Below the pieces are notes generated by a model. That model was not told the origin of the DNA. It saw only the letters and a program-made list of their open reading frames with translations, and did not search any database. This document shows positions 24,602 through 35,335 of a DNA stretch of 64,000 nt, piece by piece (the stretch's first letter is position 1; each line of letters begins with the position of its first letter). This DNA comes from Omphalotus guepiniiformis (taxonomy: Eukaryota > Basidiomycota > Agaricomycetes > Agaricales > Omphalotaceae): NCBI GenBank assembly GCA_028554645.1, contig JAQOOI010000073.1:62001-126000 (forward strand), in the 5' to 3' direction. The translations under genes and the position numbers were made by a program.

Positions 24602-24865
24602 TTGATCCTGATCCGTTCACCATCATGTCATCCGTATATGCGGAAAACAAACTGTGTCAAGCTCAAGCTCGATGTGACCAGGCCAGACGAATCAAAGTGG
24701 GCGCTCAAAGCAGGTAATGCCAAGTTCGGCAGAATCGATGTCGTAGTTAATAACGCCGAACATGGACTATTCGATGAGATCGAGGGTACACCGGAGGATG
24801 AAGCGAGGTATGAATTTGAGGGCGCTGATTTGGTGAGTAAACTGATGTCTTTGAGTTATGTCTGA
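24602..24865 (+). pseudogene. Short-chain dehydrogenase/reductase (SDR) relic
   Basis: One open stretch reads NCVKLKLDVTRPDESKWALK, then FGRIDVVVNNAEHGLFDEIE and GTPEDEARYEFE. This is the middle of a classical SDR: the LDVT cofactor-binding segment, FGRID, and NNAG here as NNAE. The upstream glycine-rich motif and the downstream catalytic YxxxK are missing: sequence after 24865 is interrupted and does not resume the fold. Read as a decayed gene fragment at the border of the repeat-rich region. Confidence 0.75.
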
Positions 24866-25159
24866 AAGACAACTGAAGATCTGACCCGGAGTCGTTGAAT
24901 GAAGATTGCGAAAACGTTAATCCCAAGGTATGGCGATATCGTAACACTGCATAATCAGTTTGAGGATAGACCGAGGTACGTAGCCGAGCCGCACTTGGCC
25001 GTTCGTTTGTTTACTGGGAGAAGCGGACCTGAGAAATGCACTCAGAAACAATACTCGCATAACAAACATGCGAGCCCAGACAATACCGCATCTTCGAGCA
25101 GCGGAGGTGGTGGCAGTTTAAAAGAGTACGACCGAAGACGAAGATCATACCGTCAATTC

Positions 25160-25620
25160 AGCACGATATCAAGCATAGGGTCGTGCACACCTTGAACATC
25201 ACAGCTACCATCTCCTCCCCAGTAAGGCCACTGACCAGTCCATATCCCACCAAGAGACACCCTAAACTCCAAATATCCACCCGACATCGTACCCCTTGCT
25301 TCGAGAATCCACCAAAACACCGTGCCATGCAAACGAATAGAACTACTCGCGCTTGCTAGTCTCTATGAGGAACCTGCCCATCTTGTTGTGATGATCCGAA
25401 GCCTGAAGTCTTCCGGATTCTAGACTCAACGAGTATGTTATCTCGTTTGAGATCCTACAGAGACGAAACTCGATGAAGTAAACTGGTAGTAGAGAGCAAT
25501 CTTAAGAGATATTCTTACCCATCCAGTAGTATTTGACTTGCGAGTAACTTTTCTATGTTCTCGTCCGCCCTCCCACAAGGAATTTTAGTCATTGGACTCA
25601 GCGCATATTCCAGGAAGCTA
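25160..25620 (-). pseudogene. MAPKKK-type serine/threonine kinase relic
   Basis: Degenerate pieces of the kinase C-lobe lie in order on the minus strand. ENIEKLLASQILLDG matches helix E. A surviving CTGTAG acceptor is followed by DLKRDNILVE, the catalytic loop. TSGFGSSQ stands where DFG is expected. TVFW and KGYDV lie in different frames, then VDIWSLGCLLVG (subdomain IX), GEEMVAVMFKV and a stop. The HRD histidine exon is not found, DFG is altered, and at least two frameshifts separate the blocks. EEMVAVMFK resembles the Ste11/Bck1 class. This is a pseudogene, with the N-lobe absent. Confidence 0.75.
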
Positions 25621-25707
25621 TAATGGTCTTTAGTCCTAAAACTAAAGACGCATACGCGGAGATAATAAAAGACCAACGACTCACACGCCTTTTTATATGA
25701 GCTTCAT

Positions 25708-26169
25708 ATGTCATCTCATAACCCCGCAGGCTTTCAAGTATGGACGATTGGGGATGAGGAGGAGCGACAAAATCTCGGAGCCGAAGTATGCGTAGTCTCC
25801 TGTAAGCAGACGATGAAATATGGGAAGATAAGTCGTTCCAATATATCCAAGTATGCGCCTGCCCTAAACAAAGTGTCCTTTGCTTCTTCTGTTCGTCTGA
25901 TTCTCACAGTCACCCAGAATCTCATTTCATTTTGTCCGAATCTATTGCACAATGCAAACAAAAACGTTATGGCGCTGGACCCGATTTTTCAGATTCCATT
26001 CTTCTCTTGCAGAAAGTACGGTCCTATGGTGAACCAAGATAAAGATACGCTATACAGTGTATTCCGCATGTATACTACAGGGAAATTTGCATCGTCGACC
26101 AAACGGCGTAATTCGTTTGGCATGGCTTGTGAGTTTACATTACTCTATATCTATGCGGACGAATCCTGA
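25708..26169 (+). other. Unassigned open frame of 153 codons
   Basis: Uninterrupted from MSSHNPAGFQVW to a stop at 26169, with no recognised domain. Its 3' end (from about 26090) overlaps a repeat that occurs inverted at about 33.2-33.7 kb, where the frame is not conserved. Probably not a functional gene. Confidence 0.3.
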
Positions 26170-26530
26170 AGTCCTCGTACGCAGAAAATACCCGGAACCA
26201 GGCTCTTTTTGTAGGTTGGGAGAACCTCCTCGCGACGTTTAAAAATGCCATGTACGTGGCTCCAGGCCCATTGGCGGTCATTTCATCTTGGGTACTGCCT
26301 TTCGACAACGAGCCTCACGAGGGGATGTTCCGAGTCTGGTGCAAGGGAAGCGTTTGGCCTTGTCGTTCAGAGCTGCGTCAGAGGTGTACATGCACTGCAG
26401 GGGTAGCTAACTTTACCGTATGGTGCGTTCATCCTCTCCTATCCCTTAACTGTTTGATGTTTATCTATAAGGTCTGCAGGTCAACAACGTGTCGTCGACA
26501 CCGCGACTTGTCTCATACGAGGGTACACTG
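26090..26530 (+). repeat. Inverted repeat pair, left copy
   Basis: About 440 bp highly similar to the reverse complement of 33290-33700. Shared blocks include CTATATCTATGCGGAC, GCCCATTGGCGGTCAT, AGCTGCGTCAGAGGTGTACA and ATGTTTATCTATAAGGTCTG. The left copy has a ~50-bp segment (about 26330-26375) absent from the right copy. No intact protein is conserved in both. Confidence 0.8.
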
Positions 26531-26556
26531 CAGTCGTTGGGATCGTCTAGTCCACG

Positions 26557-26889
26557 TGCCAAGAATGAGACATTTAGCTGTATGTCTCGCGGATAACGGT
26601 CACGGATGGATTGTATTGGCAAAGCTCAGCACAGCAAGTTATGAAGGCGCAAGGCGCAAGTATCTTCCGCATACCTCTCCCGACAAGTCCGTGAACTTCG
26701 AGCAGTGTGGGAAGTACAGCGTCCTTGTCTAGCGACACTGGTTCTGTGCAGGGAGCGATGAAAATTACTGAATATATTCCGGTAATCGATGGAGTATAAA
26801 GGTCAGGGCATCTCTCCCAGTAAGTCATCATCACCAACACATCTCATTCAATTCACACTATCGTCTCTCAGATACATCCTCGACTTATC
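26557..26889 (+). promoter_or_regulatory. Promoter and leader of SSP-A
   Basis: Shared with the promoters of SSP-B, C, D and E (distal motif CCGTTATCCGCGAGACATA or its relatives). TATAAA is at 26795-26800, 95 bp before the ATG. A probable 5'UTR intron, GTAAGT..CTCTCAG, lies at 26820-26871. The same TATA position and leader layout recur at 40331-40336 (C), 51835-51840 (D) and 53878-53883 (E). Confidence 0.7.
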
Positions 26890-27618
26890 ATGATGTTCAC
26901 ATCCACTACAGTCTTCATCGCCGCTCTGCTCGCAAGCTCTACCATCGTCACCGCATCTTCCACTAGCGCTCGTTCCCCTCAACAAGCCCGACGAGCACTC
27001 AGCGCTCGCACGTCAGAGGAGTACAACAATGCTTGTTACCCTAATTTCTTCGGCGAAGGCGTATCTATCACCAATTACGATGATACTAAGCCTCTTGAAT
27101 GGGGCGTCACTCCCGCTGCGACGAAGGGTGCTGTTCTCGGGAGCTCGAGCTTCCGAGGATTCGGAAAACCTGATTGGCATGTTCAGCAGGATGGGAAATA
27201 TCCAACGCACTATATCATCAAGTGAGTTTTTCCCATTGCCGCGAGGAGATTCTTGTACTGATCATACTTGCAGAGATGTTGACAACAACAACCTTGCCGT
27301 CGAATTCGAGAATTCATGGACCGAACTTGAGCTTGGTACATCTTCCGACAGTGGGAACGATATGTGAGTGTTTCCTTCGGCCTCTATATACACCGACACT
27401 AATGTACCAACGATCCTTTTAGCGATCAACTATTCGAAATCGCCTGTTTGGATTGTTACGAGCAGGGAAAGACGGGTAGTGTCATCGCTGATTACTGCCT
27501 CATATCTCCGCTCAGTACAAACGCTACTGGTTGCGTCGAGATGACTCCTGGGAATCCGTTGAGCGTTGGGTCTTGTGAGAGTATCAATGAGTATCAGATC
27601 TTCAGGTTCGTTTCGTGA
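26890..27618 (+). CDS. Small secreted protein, family copy A (SSP-A)
   Basis: Function unknown. Exons 26890-27221, 27274-27363 and 27423-27618 give 205 residues. Signal peptide MMFTSTTVFIAALLASSTIV, then a possible Kex2-type site (QQARRALSAR). The mature part begins SEEYNNACYPNFFGEG, then SSSFRGFGKPDWHVQQDGKY, FEIACLDCYEQGKTGS, and ends NEYQIFRFVS. Six cysteines in the mature part (C-YPN, C-LD-C, Y-C-L, G-C-V, S-C-E). The alternation of short strand-like segments could be a beta-rich fold such as a beta-trefoil; that is a guess. Five intact copies exist in the window. No enzyme motif is visible. Confidence 0.85.
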
Positions 27619-27739
27619 AAACTTGGAGATTTATATGTTACTGCACGGTCGCATCGACGGCTTGGGATGATCATGGACTATTTAGATTTATACATCTGTA
27701 CGGAGGCTGTAATTCCAAACGATACTCTTTACCTAGAAA

Positions 27740-28065
27740 TGGATTTGCAGATGACCTCGCTGTCGACGTTGAACTCGAGCTGGGTGCCTCGTCCGACATT
27801 GGGAACGGTGTGTGAGCGTTCAATCATCCACCTTTCTACATCATACCTAGTGCGAAATGATCTTCTAGCGACCAACTATTCCAGATCGCTTGCTTGGACT
27901 GTCACGAACAGGGAAGACGGGTAGTGTCTTCGCTGATTACTGCCTCATTCCTCCCCCTCAGCACAAACACTACTGGCTGCGTTGAGATAACTTCCGGGAA
28001 TCCACTGAGCATCAGGTCTTGTGAGAGTATTAATGTGTATCTGATCTTCTTATTTGTTTCGTGAT
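27740..28065 (+). pseudogene. Broken partial copy of the SSP gene
   Basis: Directly downstream of SSP-A. It matches exon 2 (DLAVDVELELGASSD) and exon 3 (DQLFQIACLDCHEQG). A one-base loss in GGGAAGACGG (GGGAAAGACGG in copy A) shifts the frame after CHEQG. There is no exon 1 and no signal peptide. The tandem partial copy also carries the 3' flank of the family. Confidence 0.8.
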
Positions 28066-28490
28066 GAGGAGACAAGTTATACCTTATAATTCCTGGCCTT
28101 GAGGTGTTATTATTATGACTGACTTTCGGAATGGGAGTGTGGTTTGCTAATGTGTGTCTTCATGCTACTTGAATAGATTTGGTTTCCTTAATATAAATAA
28201 TGTTTATAACTTGAGCAAAGTCGTTGTCAAGGGGGGAAACTGAGCAGCCTGTTAATGTTTGGGTATATGCTATAGGAGCTTATCTTCTCTAGGCTCCTAC
28301 TCATGTTGCCTTCACATGCACACTATGAGCTCTATCTTGTCTCTTTGGAGAGGCTCCATAAGATCCTTACAGTCACAGAGCAATCCATTTCAAGCAGGAA
28401 ACCTAAATTAAGTATAACACAGTTCCATGGGACCGCCTAGTTTAGAAAGTAAAGCTACATTTGTTTCCTATGTTTCAAGCTTTAGCAAGA

Positions 28491-29828
28491 CTAGCATTTC
28501 TTCCAAAACATCCAAGCTTTTATAACAGACTAAAAAGACCACAAAGTTGATGAGTATATGTCATCAAGATGATTATGAGAGGCCAAAAACATACCATGTT
28601 AAGACCAAAGAGAAAAACAGCAAGATTTGACACTTTGCCAAATCAATCAAAAATGTGTACAAACACATAGAAACAAAACTTACAAACTGCATTGTACACA
28701 ATAAAAATCCCAAGATTATCAATGTTAGGAACTAAATAGACTGCACAGCTTCTAGTGAGTGCAAAACATAGTAAGTACAGATGACAGTTGAAGAATATAG
28801 GCAACTCACGCCACTGATAGAACTGTGAGTAGACTGTAACCTGCCAGACGGACCATCACACCAATAGTTACAACCCCATTTGATCTCTGCTCAAGTTCCC
28901 ATCTTTGCTTTCGGTGTTTGTAAAGCAACTTTCCTGTCTTTGCTATATCACTTCTTAGCATCACATGTGAACTGGAAGAGACAGTATGATAACACACATT
29001 CAAAAGTGATAGCAGCTATAGCAAAGCCTACACTGAATATAGTCACAACATAAGACCTTGTATCATAAAACAGATCTAAGACAGTGCTGGAGTGAATGAA
29101 AGAAATTCCATACCCTATATCACTTGTGAAATGGCAATAAAGGTGCTTTGGAGAACGTTCCACTATTTCTGGATAGAGCAGACCGAACTGAAGTTACAAT
29201 ACTTTAGCAAAACCAGAAGCATTTCAAAGAAGACAATCTTACAATAAGCATTATAATGGTGACTATAATAAACAAACAGACTGTTGATGCAACAAACTGT
29301 GAATGAATGATTAATCATGCTTCAAATAACCTTGCTAGCAGATAAATTAAACTCACCCATTTACTATTGTGGCTTACAGTGCCAGAGACATGTTGTGTAT
29401 AGAATACTACATGCAAATGGAACTGAAAGGTCATCAATAAGATGAACTCAGCAACTGAGATTTGGTTTCAACAAGGAGCATACCTGGAGTGCATATACAC
29501 CAGCTGAACCCATCAACCTGCAGTGAGAATATAAGATTCCTCTTGTGTCCAGTCACAATTCTACCAATTGGCCAAGAGATACTCACCAAATTGGACTGGA
29601 ATAGATCAAAGCAGCTTGGATCAGACAGAGAGCATGGTTGGGCTCAGGTCCAAATTGTTCATGAGCCATGGCCAGAAGCAGCATTGACAAAGAATACATT
29701 GCACTGCTACCTAGAACCTGATACCAAGCAGCTAAGCGTTGAATGGCAGGAGATGCCAAAGCAGTGACAATGATAACAAGAGAACCAATCAGTCCAGCTG
29801 TTTCAATAACATTGAAATTCAATAACAT
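28491..29828 (-). CDS. Orphan seven-transmembrane receptor-like protein, second type
   Basis: About ten small exons. Start at 29828, MLLNFNVIETAGLIGSLVII, then SMLLLAMAHEQFGPEPNHAL and CLIQAALIYSSPIW (donor GTGAGT). Next exons give LMGSAGVYALQ, FHLHVVFYTQHVSG, FVASTVCLFIIVTIIMLI, FGLLYPEIVE, YVVTIFSVGFAIAAITFECV, KHRKQRWELEQ, TIGVMVRLAGYSLLTVLSVA, CAVYLVPNIDNLGIFIVYNA and finally VIKAWMFWKKC, ending at 28491. The FGPEP, HRKQRW and AWMFWK features match Agaricomycete G-protein-coupled-receptor-like proteins of unknown ligand. The region is strikingly poor in CpG, yet the reading frame is open throughout. Confidence 0.75.
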
Positions 29829-29904
29829 TGAAAGTCACTGCTGCTTTGCTAAGAATGACCATTGAGATCAGACTGCCAGTGAGAAAAATTAAAGAATGGA
29901 TGTG

Positions 29905-30292
29905 TTGTTGGGGAGAAATCAAAAGAAAGGAGGAGAAGGTTAGCAGGGAAATGCAGAGGCATTGCTTGATGGAGTGCTTTTGTATGAAGCAGGCTTTACA
30001 TCATGATGAGAGTTGGAAGAAATGAATCAGTCCTGTCATCAGGTGAGATACTATCTTGGATGTCAAGCTGTTCAGGTTGAGTGGAGATGTCAGTTGTAAA
30101 TGAACAAGGCCGTGTTGTTAGGGGAAAAAGAAGGGAAACGTAAAGGCATGGCTTGATGGAGTGCTTTTGTATGAAGCAGGCTTTACATCATGATGAAAGT
30201 TGGAAGAAATGAATCAGTCTTGTCATCAGGTGAGATACTATATTGGGTGTCAAGCTGTTCAAGTAGAGTTGAGATGTCAGTTGTAAATAAGT
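29905..30292. repeat. Two tandem copies of a ~187-bp unit
   Basis: GCTTGATGGAGTGCTTTTGT occurs at 29964 and 30151, with ATGAAGCAGGCTTTACATCA, GGAAGAAATGAATCAGTC and TCATCAGGTGAGATACTAT conserved in both. Copies differ by scattered substitutions. The unit lies upstream of the receptor start. Confidence 0.85.
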
Positions 30293-30672
30293 TGAGAAGA
30301 GCAAGGAACCTTTTTTGTAGTCTTGACCTGTGTAAGGTCTTGTAAGGTGCGTGCTGTGGAAGGTAGCCGCCCAGCTTCTGTTGATGCAGATGATCAGCCG
30401 CCGTTGCTGATTTAAATCAGCCCTTTGGGATAAGAAATCTTCTAGTGATTGCTAAGAAGCTCAACCGTGACCGTGGAAGGAAAGAAGGTAGGTGTATTAC
30501 GGTATGGTCCCTGGACGCGGCATAAACTGCAGCCCTGATTACAGCTTCCATGACCCAGCGAAGACCGTGACGACGCAGCCTGAAGACGCCCACGCGCACT
30601 GAGGATTAAGCGACCTATTTCCAAAATCTTCAAATCGTCCCATAACGCTTGACTTCTTGACACACTACTATC

Positions 30673-32528
30673 ATGTCCTCATGGAGGTCTCACGAGGATG
30701 ATACATTCGACATGATTTCACTGGAGCAATTGAGAACGGCGTGTACGTACGAGAAGGCATGGGTGTCTGTTCATGGAACGGTGAGTAAATTCTCATCCAT
30801 TCATTCATTTACAATTCACTCGAATTGACATGTGTCTTCTACACAAGGTATTTGACTTGACCCCTTTCCTTCAACAACATCCTGGTGGACAAGAATACAT
30901 ACTACTGGCAGCCGGGAAAGATGTACGCTCGATTCCATTGTGCTGGCACCGACCGGGCTTTCACTGGGACTTGATTTGGAACTCACGTCGAACTTTCTAG
31001 GTTACCCAACTATTCGAAACCTTTCATGGACCAAAGCAACACGGAATCTTGCAAAAGTACAAGATCGGTTCACTGTTAGGACAAGACATGCCCTCGTTTC
31101 CACCGCCAGATGCTTTCTCTTTGACCCTGAAAAAACGTGTAGAGCATCACTTCCGGTCTTCAAGAATCGACCGAAAGCATTCTCCCGCGACATGTGTCCG
31201 GTATCTCTTGAGCGTAGCGATGATGTGGTCTTTGTTCCTCTTACAGTGGTCTTTGTCTCGATACTGCTCGTGGACGCTCTATATGATATCTATCGCGCAC
31301 GGAATTGCTTTATCTCAGTACGCCCTATCAGCGGTACATGATGGTTCTCATGGTGCAATTGGCCATCGTCCATGGTTATGGAGGTTGCTTGTCGTTGGAC
31401 ACGATCTTTTCAACGGATGTTCTGGTACATTATGGTATAGTAAACCTCTTCAATCTCGGGAGTTGACCTAACTAAATTAGTATCTGTAGGACTTACCAGC
31501 ATGTGTTTAGCCATCACATCTTTCCCAACGTCGACGGATTTGATGCTGATATCGAAACGTCCGAAGTCGAATTTCGGCGAATCAAAGAATCGCAAAAATG
31601 GTTCTCCTTCTACCGACTTCAGTCGTTCTATGCTCCGTTCCTATATGTTCTTCTTGGGTGCGCTGTTCGTGTTGAAGACCTTATTCATTACTTTAGTGGC
31701 GTAAGTATTATATCAATTCAAGTGGTTTACTCTACTTACCATTCGTTCCTTCTGTCAGCGCCGAGGCCCGCTCCAAGTGAATCCATTCACTCTTCAACAG
31801 AGCATCATTTTCTGGGGCGGCAAGGTGAATTCTTTCTTTCGTCTCTGTGAATCTTCAACTGATTCAGCCGTTCTTGGGCCGCCTAGCTGTTCTTCTTCTG
31901 GTCCCGCATCTATCTACCACTATCTTGGGGAAACCCACTTTCACGAGTCATCCCAGCGTTCCTGTTAACAGAGTAAGAGAGAATTTGACCCGTGTTTTTC
32001 TAATCAGTTGATCATCTTCGTTTCAACATAGCTTCACAATGTCGATCATACTCGCCGTCATCTTTCAAGCTACGCACGTCGTCGACACAGCAATATTTCC
32101 GCGCGTAAATCCCAAAACCGGAAACATGGACGTCGATTGGGCACGTTTACAAGTAGAGACGGCACAAGATTACGGCCACGATGACCCAGTTATTACCTTC
32201 TTCTCTGGTTCGCTCAACTATCAAGTACGTGATTCATCCACCCGTTTCATCAGTGGGCCCACGAGGGATTCACGCCTACCATCATACAGGTAGTTCATCA
32301 CCTGTTCCCATCAATTGCTCAAGAACATCTTCCAGCTGTGGCGAAAATTGTAAAGGAGACGGCGAAAGAGTTTGGGGTCAAGTATGAAATTGTCGGTATT
32401 TCTGCGAGTTAATGTTATCTCCTCCTTGAAGCTGAGTTCGCCGTCTACAGAAAAACACTTTGTGGGCTGCAATAGGGGGACATATTGGATTGTTGAGGAT
32501 GCTTGGGACTCCACCACACTCTCATTGA
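30673..32528 (+). CDS. Cytochrome-b5-fused fatty-acid/sphingolipid desaturase (front-end type)
   Basis: Membrane-bound di-iron desaturase with its own electron donor domain. It starts at 30673 (MSSWRSHEDDTFDMISLEQL). The b5 domain has QHPGGQEYILLAAGKD (heme motif HPGG). Then KYKIGSLLGQ and two helices before histidine box 1 (HDGSHGAIGH), box 2 (YQHVFSHHIFPNVDG) and box 3 (QVVHHLFPSIAQEH). The Q at the start of box 3 is typical of front-end desaturases. The last exon, after a weak GTCGGT donor, gives NTLWAAIGGHIGLLRMLGTP and ends at 32528. About eight exons. The ER membrane is the expected location. The substrate (acyl-CoA or phospholipid chain versus sphingoid base) is undecided. Confidence 0.9.
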
Positions 32529-33289
32529 AAGTTTTCGAAATTGGGACAATTTAGATCTAGAAGGGAGCTCGATACCACACTTTAGATCCTATACCTGCTT
32601 TTCAGGACATTACTTCTCGCTGCTATATCGTTCTTATAATTTTCTATTTACATCACTAGTCAACACCTGAATATAACTTACTTAGTATCACATCTCCGTC
32701 ACTGAGCGGGTTATTGAGAAGATATTGCAATGACCGTCCAGGACGTCCAACCCTCGCTCGCCCGAGCTCCTGCTACATATGCATATACTGTGGCGCGTTG
32801 CTCATTCAGCCAACAGGGCTGTACGATAGATGTAAAGAACTAAACACATAGTGTACCGTCGGTGCATTCAGCTGCCGAGCATGGAACGCACGAGTACAAC
32901 TTAGAAACACAATCCTGCGATCAATTCATCTCATCCCAACATGCCAAGGTTTTATCAGATAATACCATTGGGTGAAGCATGAACGGACAGAAAAACCCAA
33001 TGGCGGAGGTATCAGCGTACATTAAAATTCTCATTAAGTCCAACAGTGAATTGAGCGATTTTGTAATCCCTCCACTCAGACTCTGCAGATTTCGAACAAA
33101 AACATTAACGACAACCCAACACCAAGATAGGAAATCTCTTACCCAACATCATAAAACCTCCTATGCCCACTAACCCACACAAATCCTGCACAACGCTCCG
33201 CGAATGCCTTGGTATGTTTGGCGGAACGCATACGAATTTGTCGAGCCCGCTTTACTTGAGTCTGCGTATGCCGGAGACGAAGCAGGCGG
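32529..33289. other. Intergenic region, nothing recognised
   Basis: Between the desaturase and the right inverted-repeat copy. Small open frames without motifs. Confidence 0.35.
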
Positions 33290-33700
33290 GGCGAGAGAAC
33301 TCGGATGAGACAAGTCGCGGCGTCGACGACGCGTTGTTGACCTGCAGACCTTATAGATAAACATTTAAACAATTAAGGTAAACAAGAGGATGAACGCACC
33401 ATACGATAAAGTTATCTCCAACTGCAGTGAATGTACACCTCTGACGCAGCTAAACAACATCGTGAAGCTCGTTGTCGATAGGCAGTACCCAAGATAAAAT
33501 GACCGCCAATGGGACTGGAGCAACCTACATGGCATCTTTAGACGTCGCGAGCAGGTTCTCCTAACCTACAAAAGAGCCTGGGTCCGGGTATCGTCTGCGT
33601 ACGAAGAGTTTCAGGGACAGTCCGCATAGATATAGAGCAATGCGAACTCACGAACCATGCCGAACGAATTTACGCCGTTTGGTCGACGATGAAAATGTCT
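33290..33700 (-). repeat. Inverted repeat pair, right copy
   Basis: Reverse complement of 26090-26530 with scattered changes and one ~50-bp deletion. Together the two copies flank SSP-A, the receptor and the desaturase, about 6.8 kb apart. Confidence 0.8.
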
Positions 33701-33965
33701 GGCGTGTATGCACTGAACAGTCCAGGTGGACAAGGAGCGTCGAAAGAGGGAGATGCAGCGCCGGAATGATGTAACTGAATGAAGTTCGTTCTTGTCTCGT
33801 CGGCATGAATAGTTAAAGCGCTGAATGCGAGAGCATCAGATTCATAGACAAGGGGCAGTACTCTTTGAGATCTCGAGAGCATATATTTGTGAATTCTGAG
33901 CTCCAGTCTGAAGCTGCTCTGTTCTCGAAATACCCTCTCCGGACGCAGTACATAAGGTGTCACCT

Positions 33966-34970
33966 AACAACACGGAGGTAACTGAATGAGTACGTCAGAA
34001 GCATGATGAAAACTCGGAGGTGTCACCTGAAAAAACGCCGCAATACCGAGCATGATAACACGCTCCGAAGAGAATCAATAGAGCAAAAAATTGGTGAGAC
34101 ACAGCAGAACCAACAGTAATCTGAATCGAGCTACATGGTGCCAACCTTTTTGCGACGCAGATTGACCAGCCACGCACCGCGAAGTTCACTAAAGGGCAGT
34201 TCCACATGTTCCTACACAGCTCCTCCTCGTGCGTCTGGTCAACATCGAGATCTCGCGATGACATGCCATAGAGCAAGACATCGAGATCTTCCGATAGCAT
34301 GCCCTTAGGGGCATGCCATCGGTCCGCCTATAGTGAGCTTTGCTCACAACAGGGACAGAGCAAATTACACCTTAGGGTGAAGCTTGCAGGGCTAGCAAAC
34401 CGTACGACGTAAGTACGGTGCTTGACCCATGACGAATCGTCATCTTCAGGCAGAATACGCCTGTCGATGATTGTGAATCGTCAACGATGTTGACATTGCG
34501 CGCAGGTCCATGCTGAAGGCACGAACAGGCAAAGGGTTTCCCAACGTGACATTTCACCACGTATATTGGGGCTCCCCTCCTACACCACTCCAAAGAAGGT
34601 GCCTTGACACACGAAAGAGCCACTGGAGGAACATAGACGAACCACCCAACCCTCACAACGAATCTCAAACCAAATTTCCTTGCCCCTCACTTCATATCAA
34701 GACAAAAGATCTTCGGGGATAACAGGAAACCAGTGAGTTTCTGATACGTTGTTCAGCTGTTAAGCCAGACCCAGCTATAGCCAATTGAGGAAGTGAAATT
34801 CTCAGACGTTACCTCACTCGCGAAGAGAGACGATGAAGTCTTTTTGCGTAGCGAGTGTTGCGGGTTTCGGTCTACTGTGAGTGAAGAAAGAGAGAGACGA
34901 AGCTGCGAGGCCCTTCTAGCAGGATTAGCTAAGCGGTCGCGTGGCGCAATCGCGCACGGACCACATTAGC
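33966..34970 (+). repeat. Repeat R, copy 1
   Basis: First of four direct copies of a ~0.9-1.0 kb repeat. Landmarks: CTCCGAAGAGA, ACACAGCAGA, GACGCAGATTGA, AAGTTCACTAAAGGGCAG, AGCTCCTCCTCGTGCGTCTG, TCTGATACGTTGTTCAGCTG, TCGGTCT(G/A)CTGTG and the tail TTAGCTAAGCGGTCGCGTGG. The minus strand of most copies reads DLPFSELRGAW and NLRREQVDAM or close variants, so R may contain decayed coding sequence. Family unknown. Confidence 0.75.
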
Positions 34971-35335
34971 GCACGGACCTGGCAGTAATCTCTCCGCATA
35001 CACTCACCCTTGATTCGAATTCTACAGGCTAAGAGAACGGTCCCTCACAAATTCATGGATGGTATGGTTTCATTCAATATGCATAGAAAATCCATGACAT
35101 TCGTTGGCAACTCCATTGCTCACTCACATACACATAGAACGCTCAAAGAAAGCTCATCTATTCAGTCAACGTCTAACTTCATGTTCTAAAGTCCCCATTT
35201 CTAGGTACAGTTTACTGCCTCTAGTTACATCCTCCGTCTAAGAGCGATATACAACCTAACGAGGGTACAAGTCCGTGATCATTCCAAGCCGTCGACCACC
35301 GCCGATGGTACTACTATATACATTTCTCCTGCAAA
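34971..35335. other. 3' flank of SSP-B
   Basis: Includes the family 3' flank (TCCAAGCCGTCGACC) also found behind the other SSP genes. No gene seen. Confidence 0.4.

Noticed and set aside
33670..33963. Minus-strand 97-codon open frame as a gene
   Set aside because: No motif, not conserved in the inverted-repeat partner, and no exons around it.
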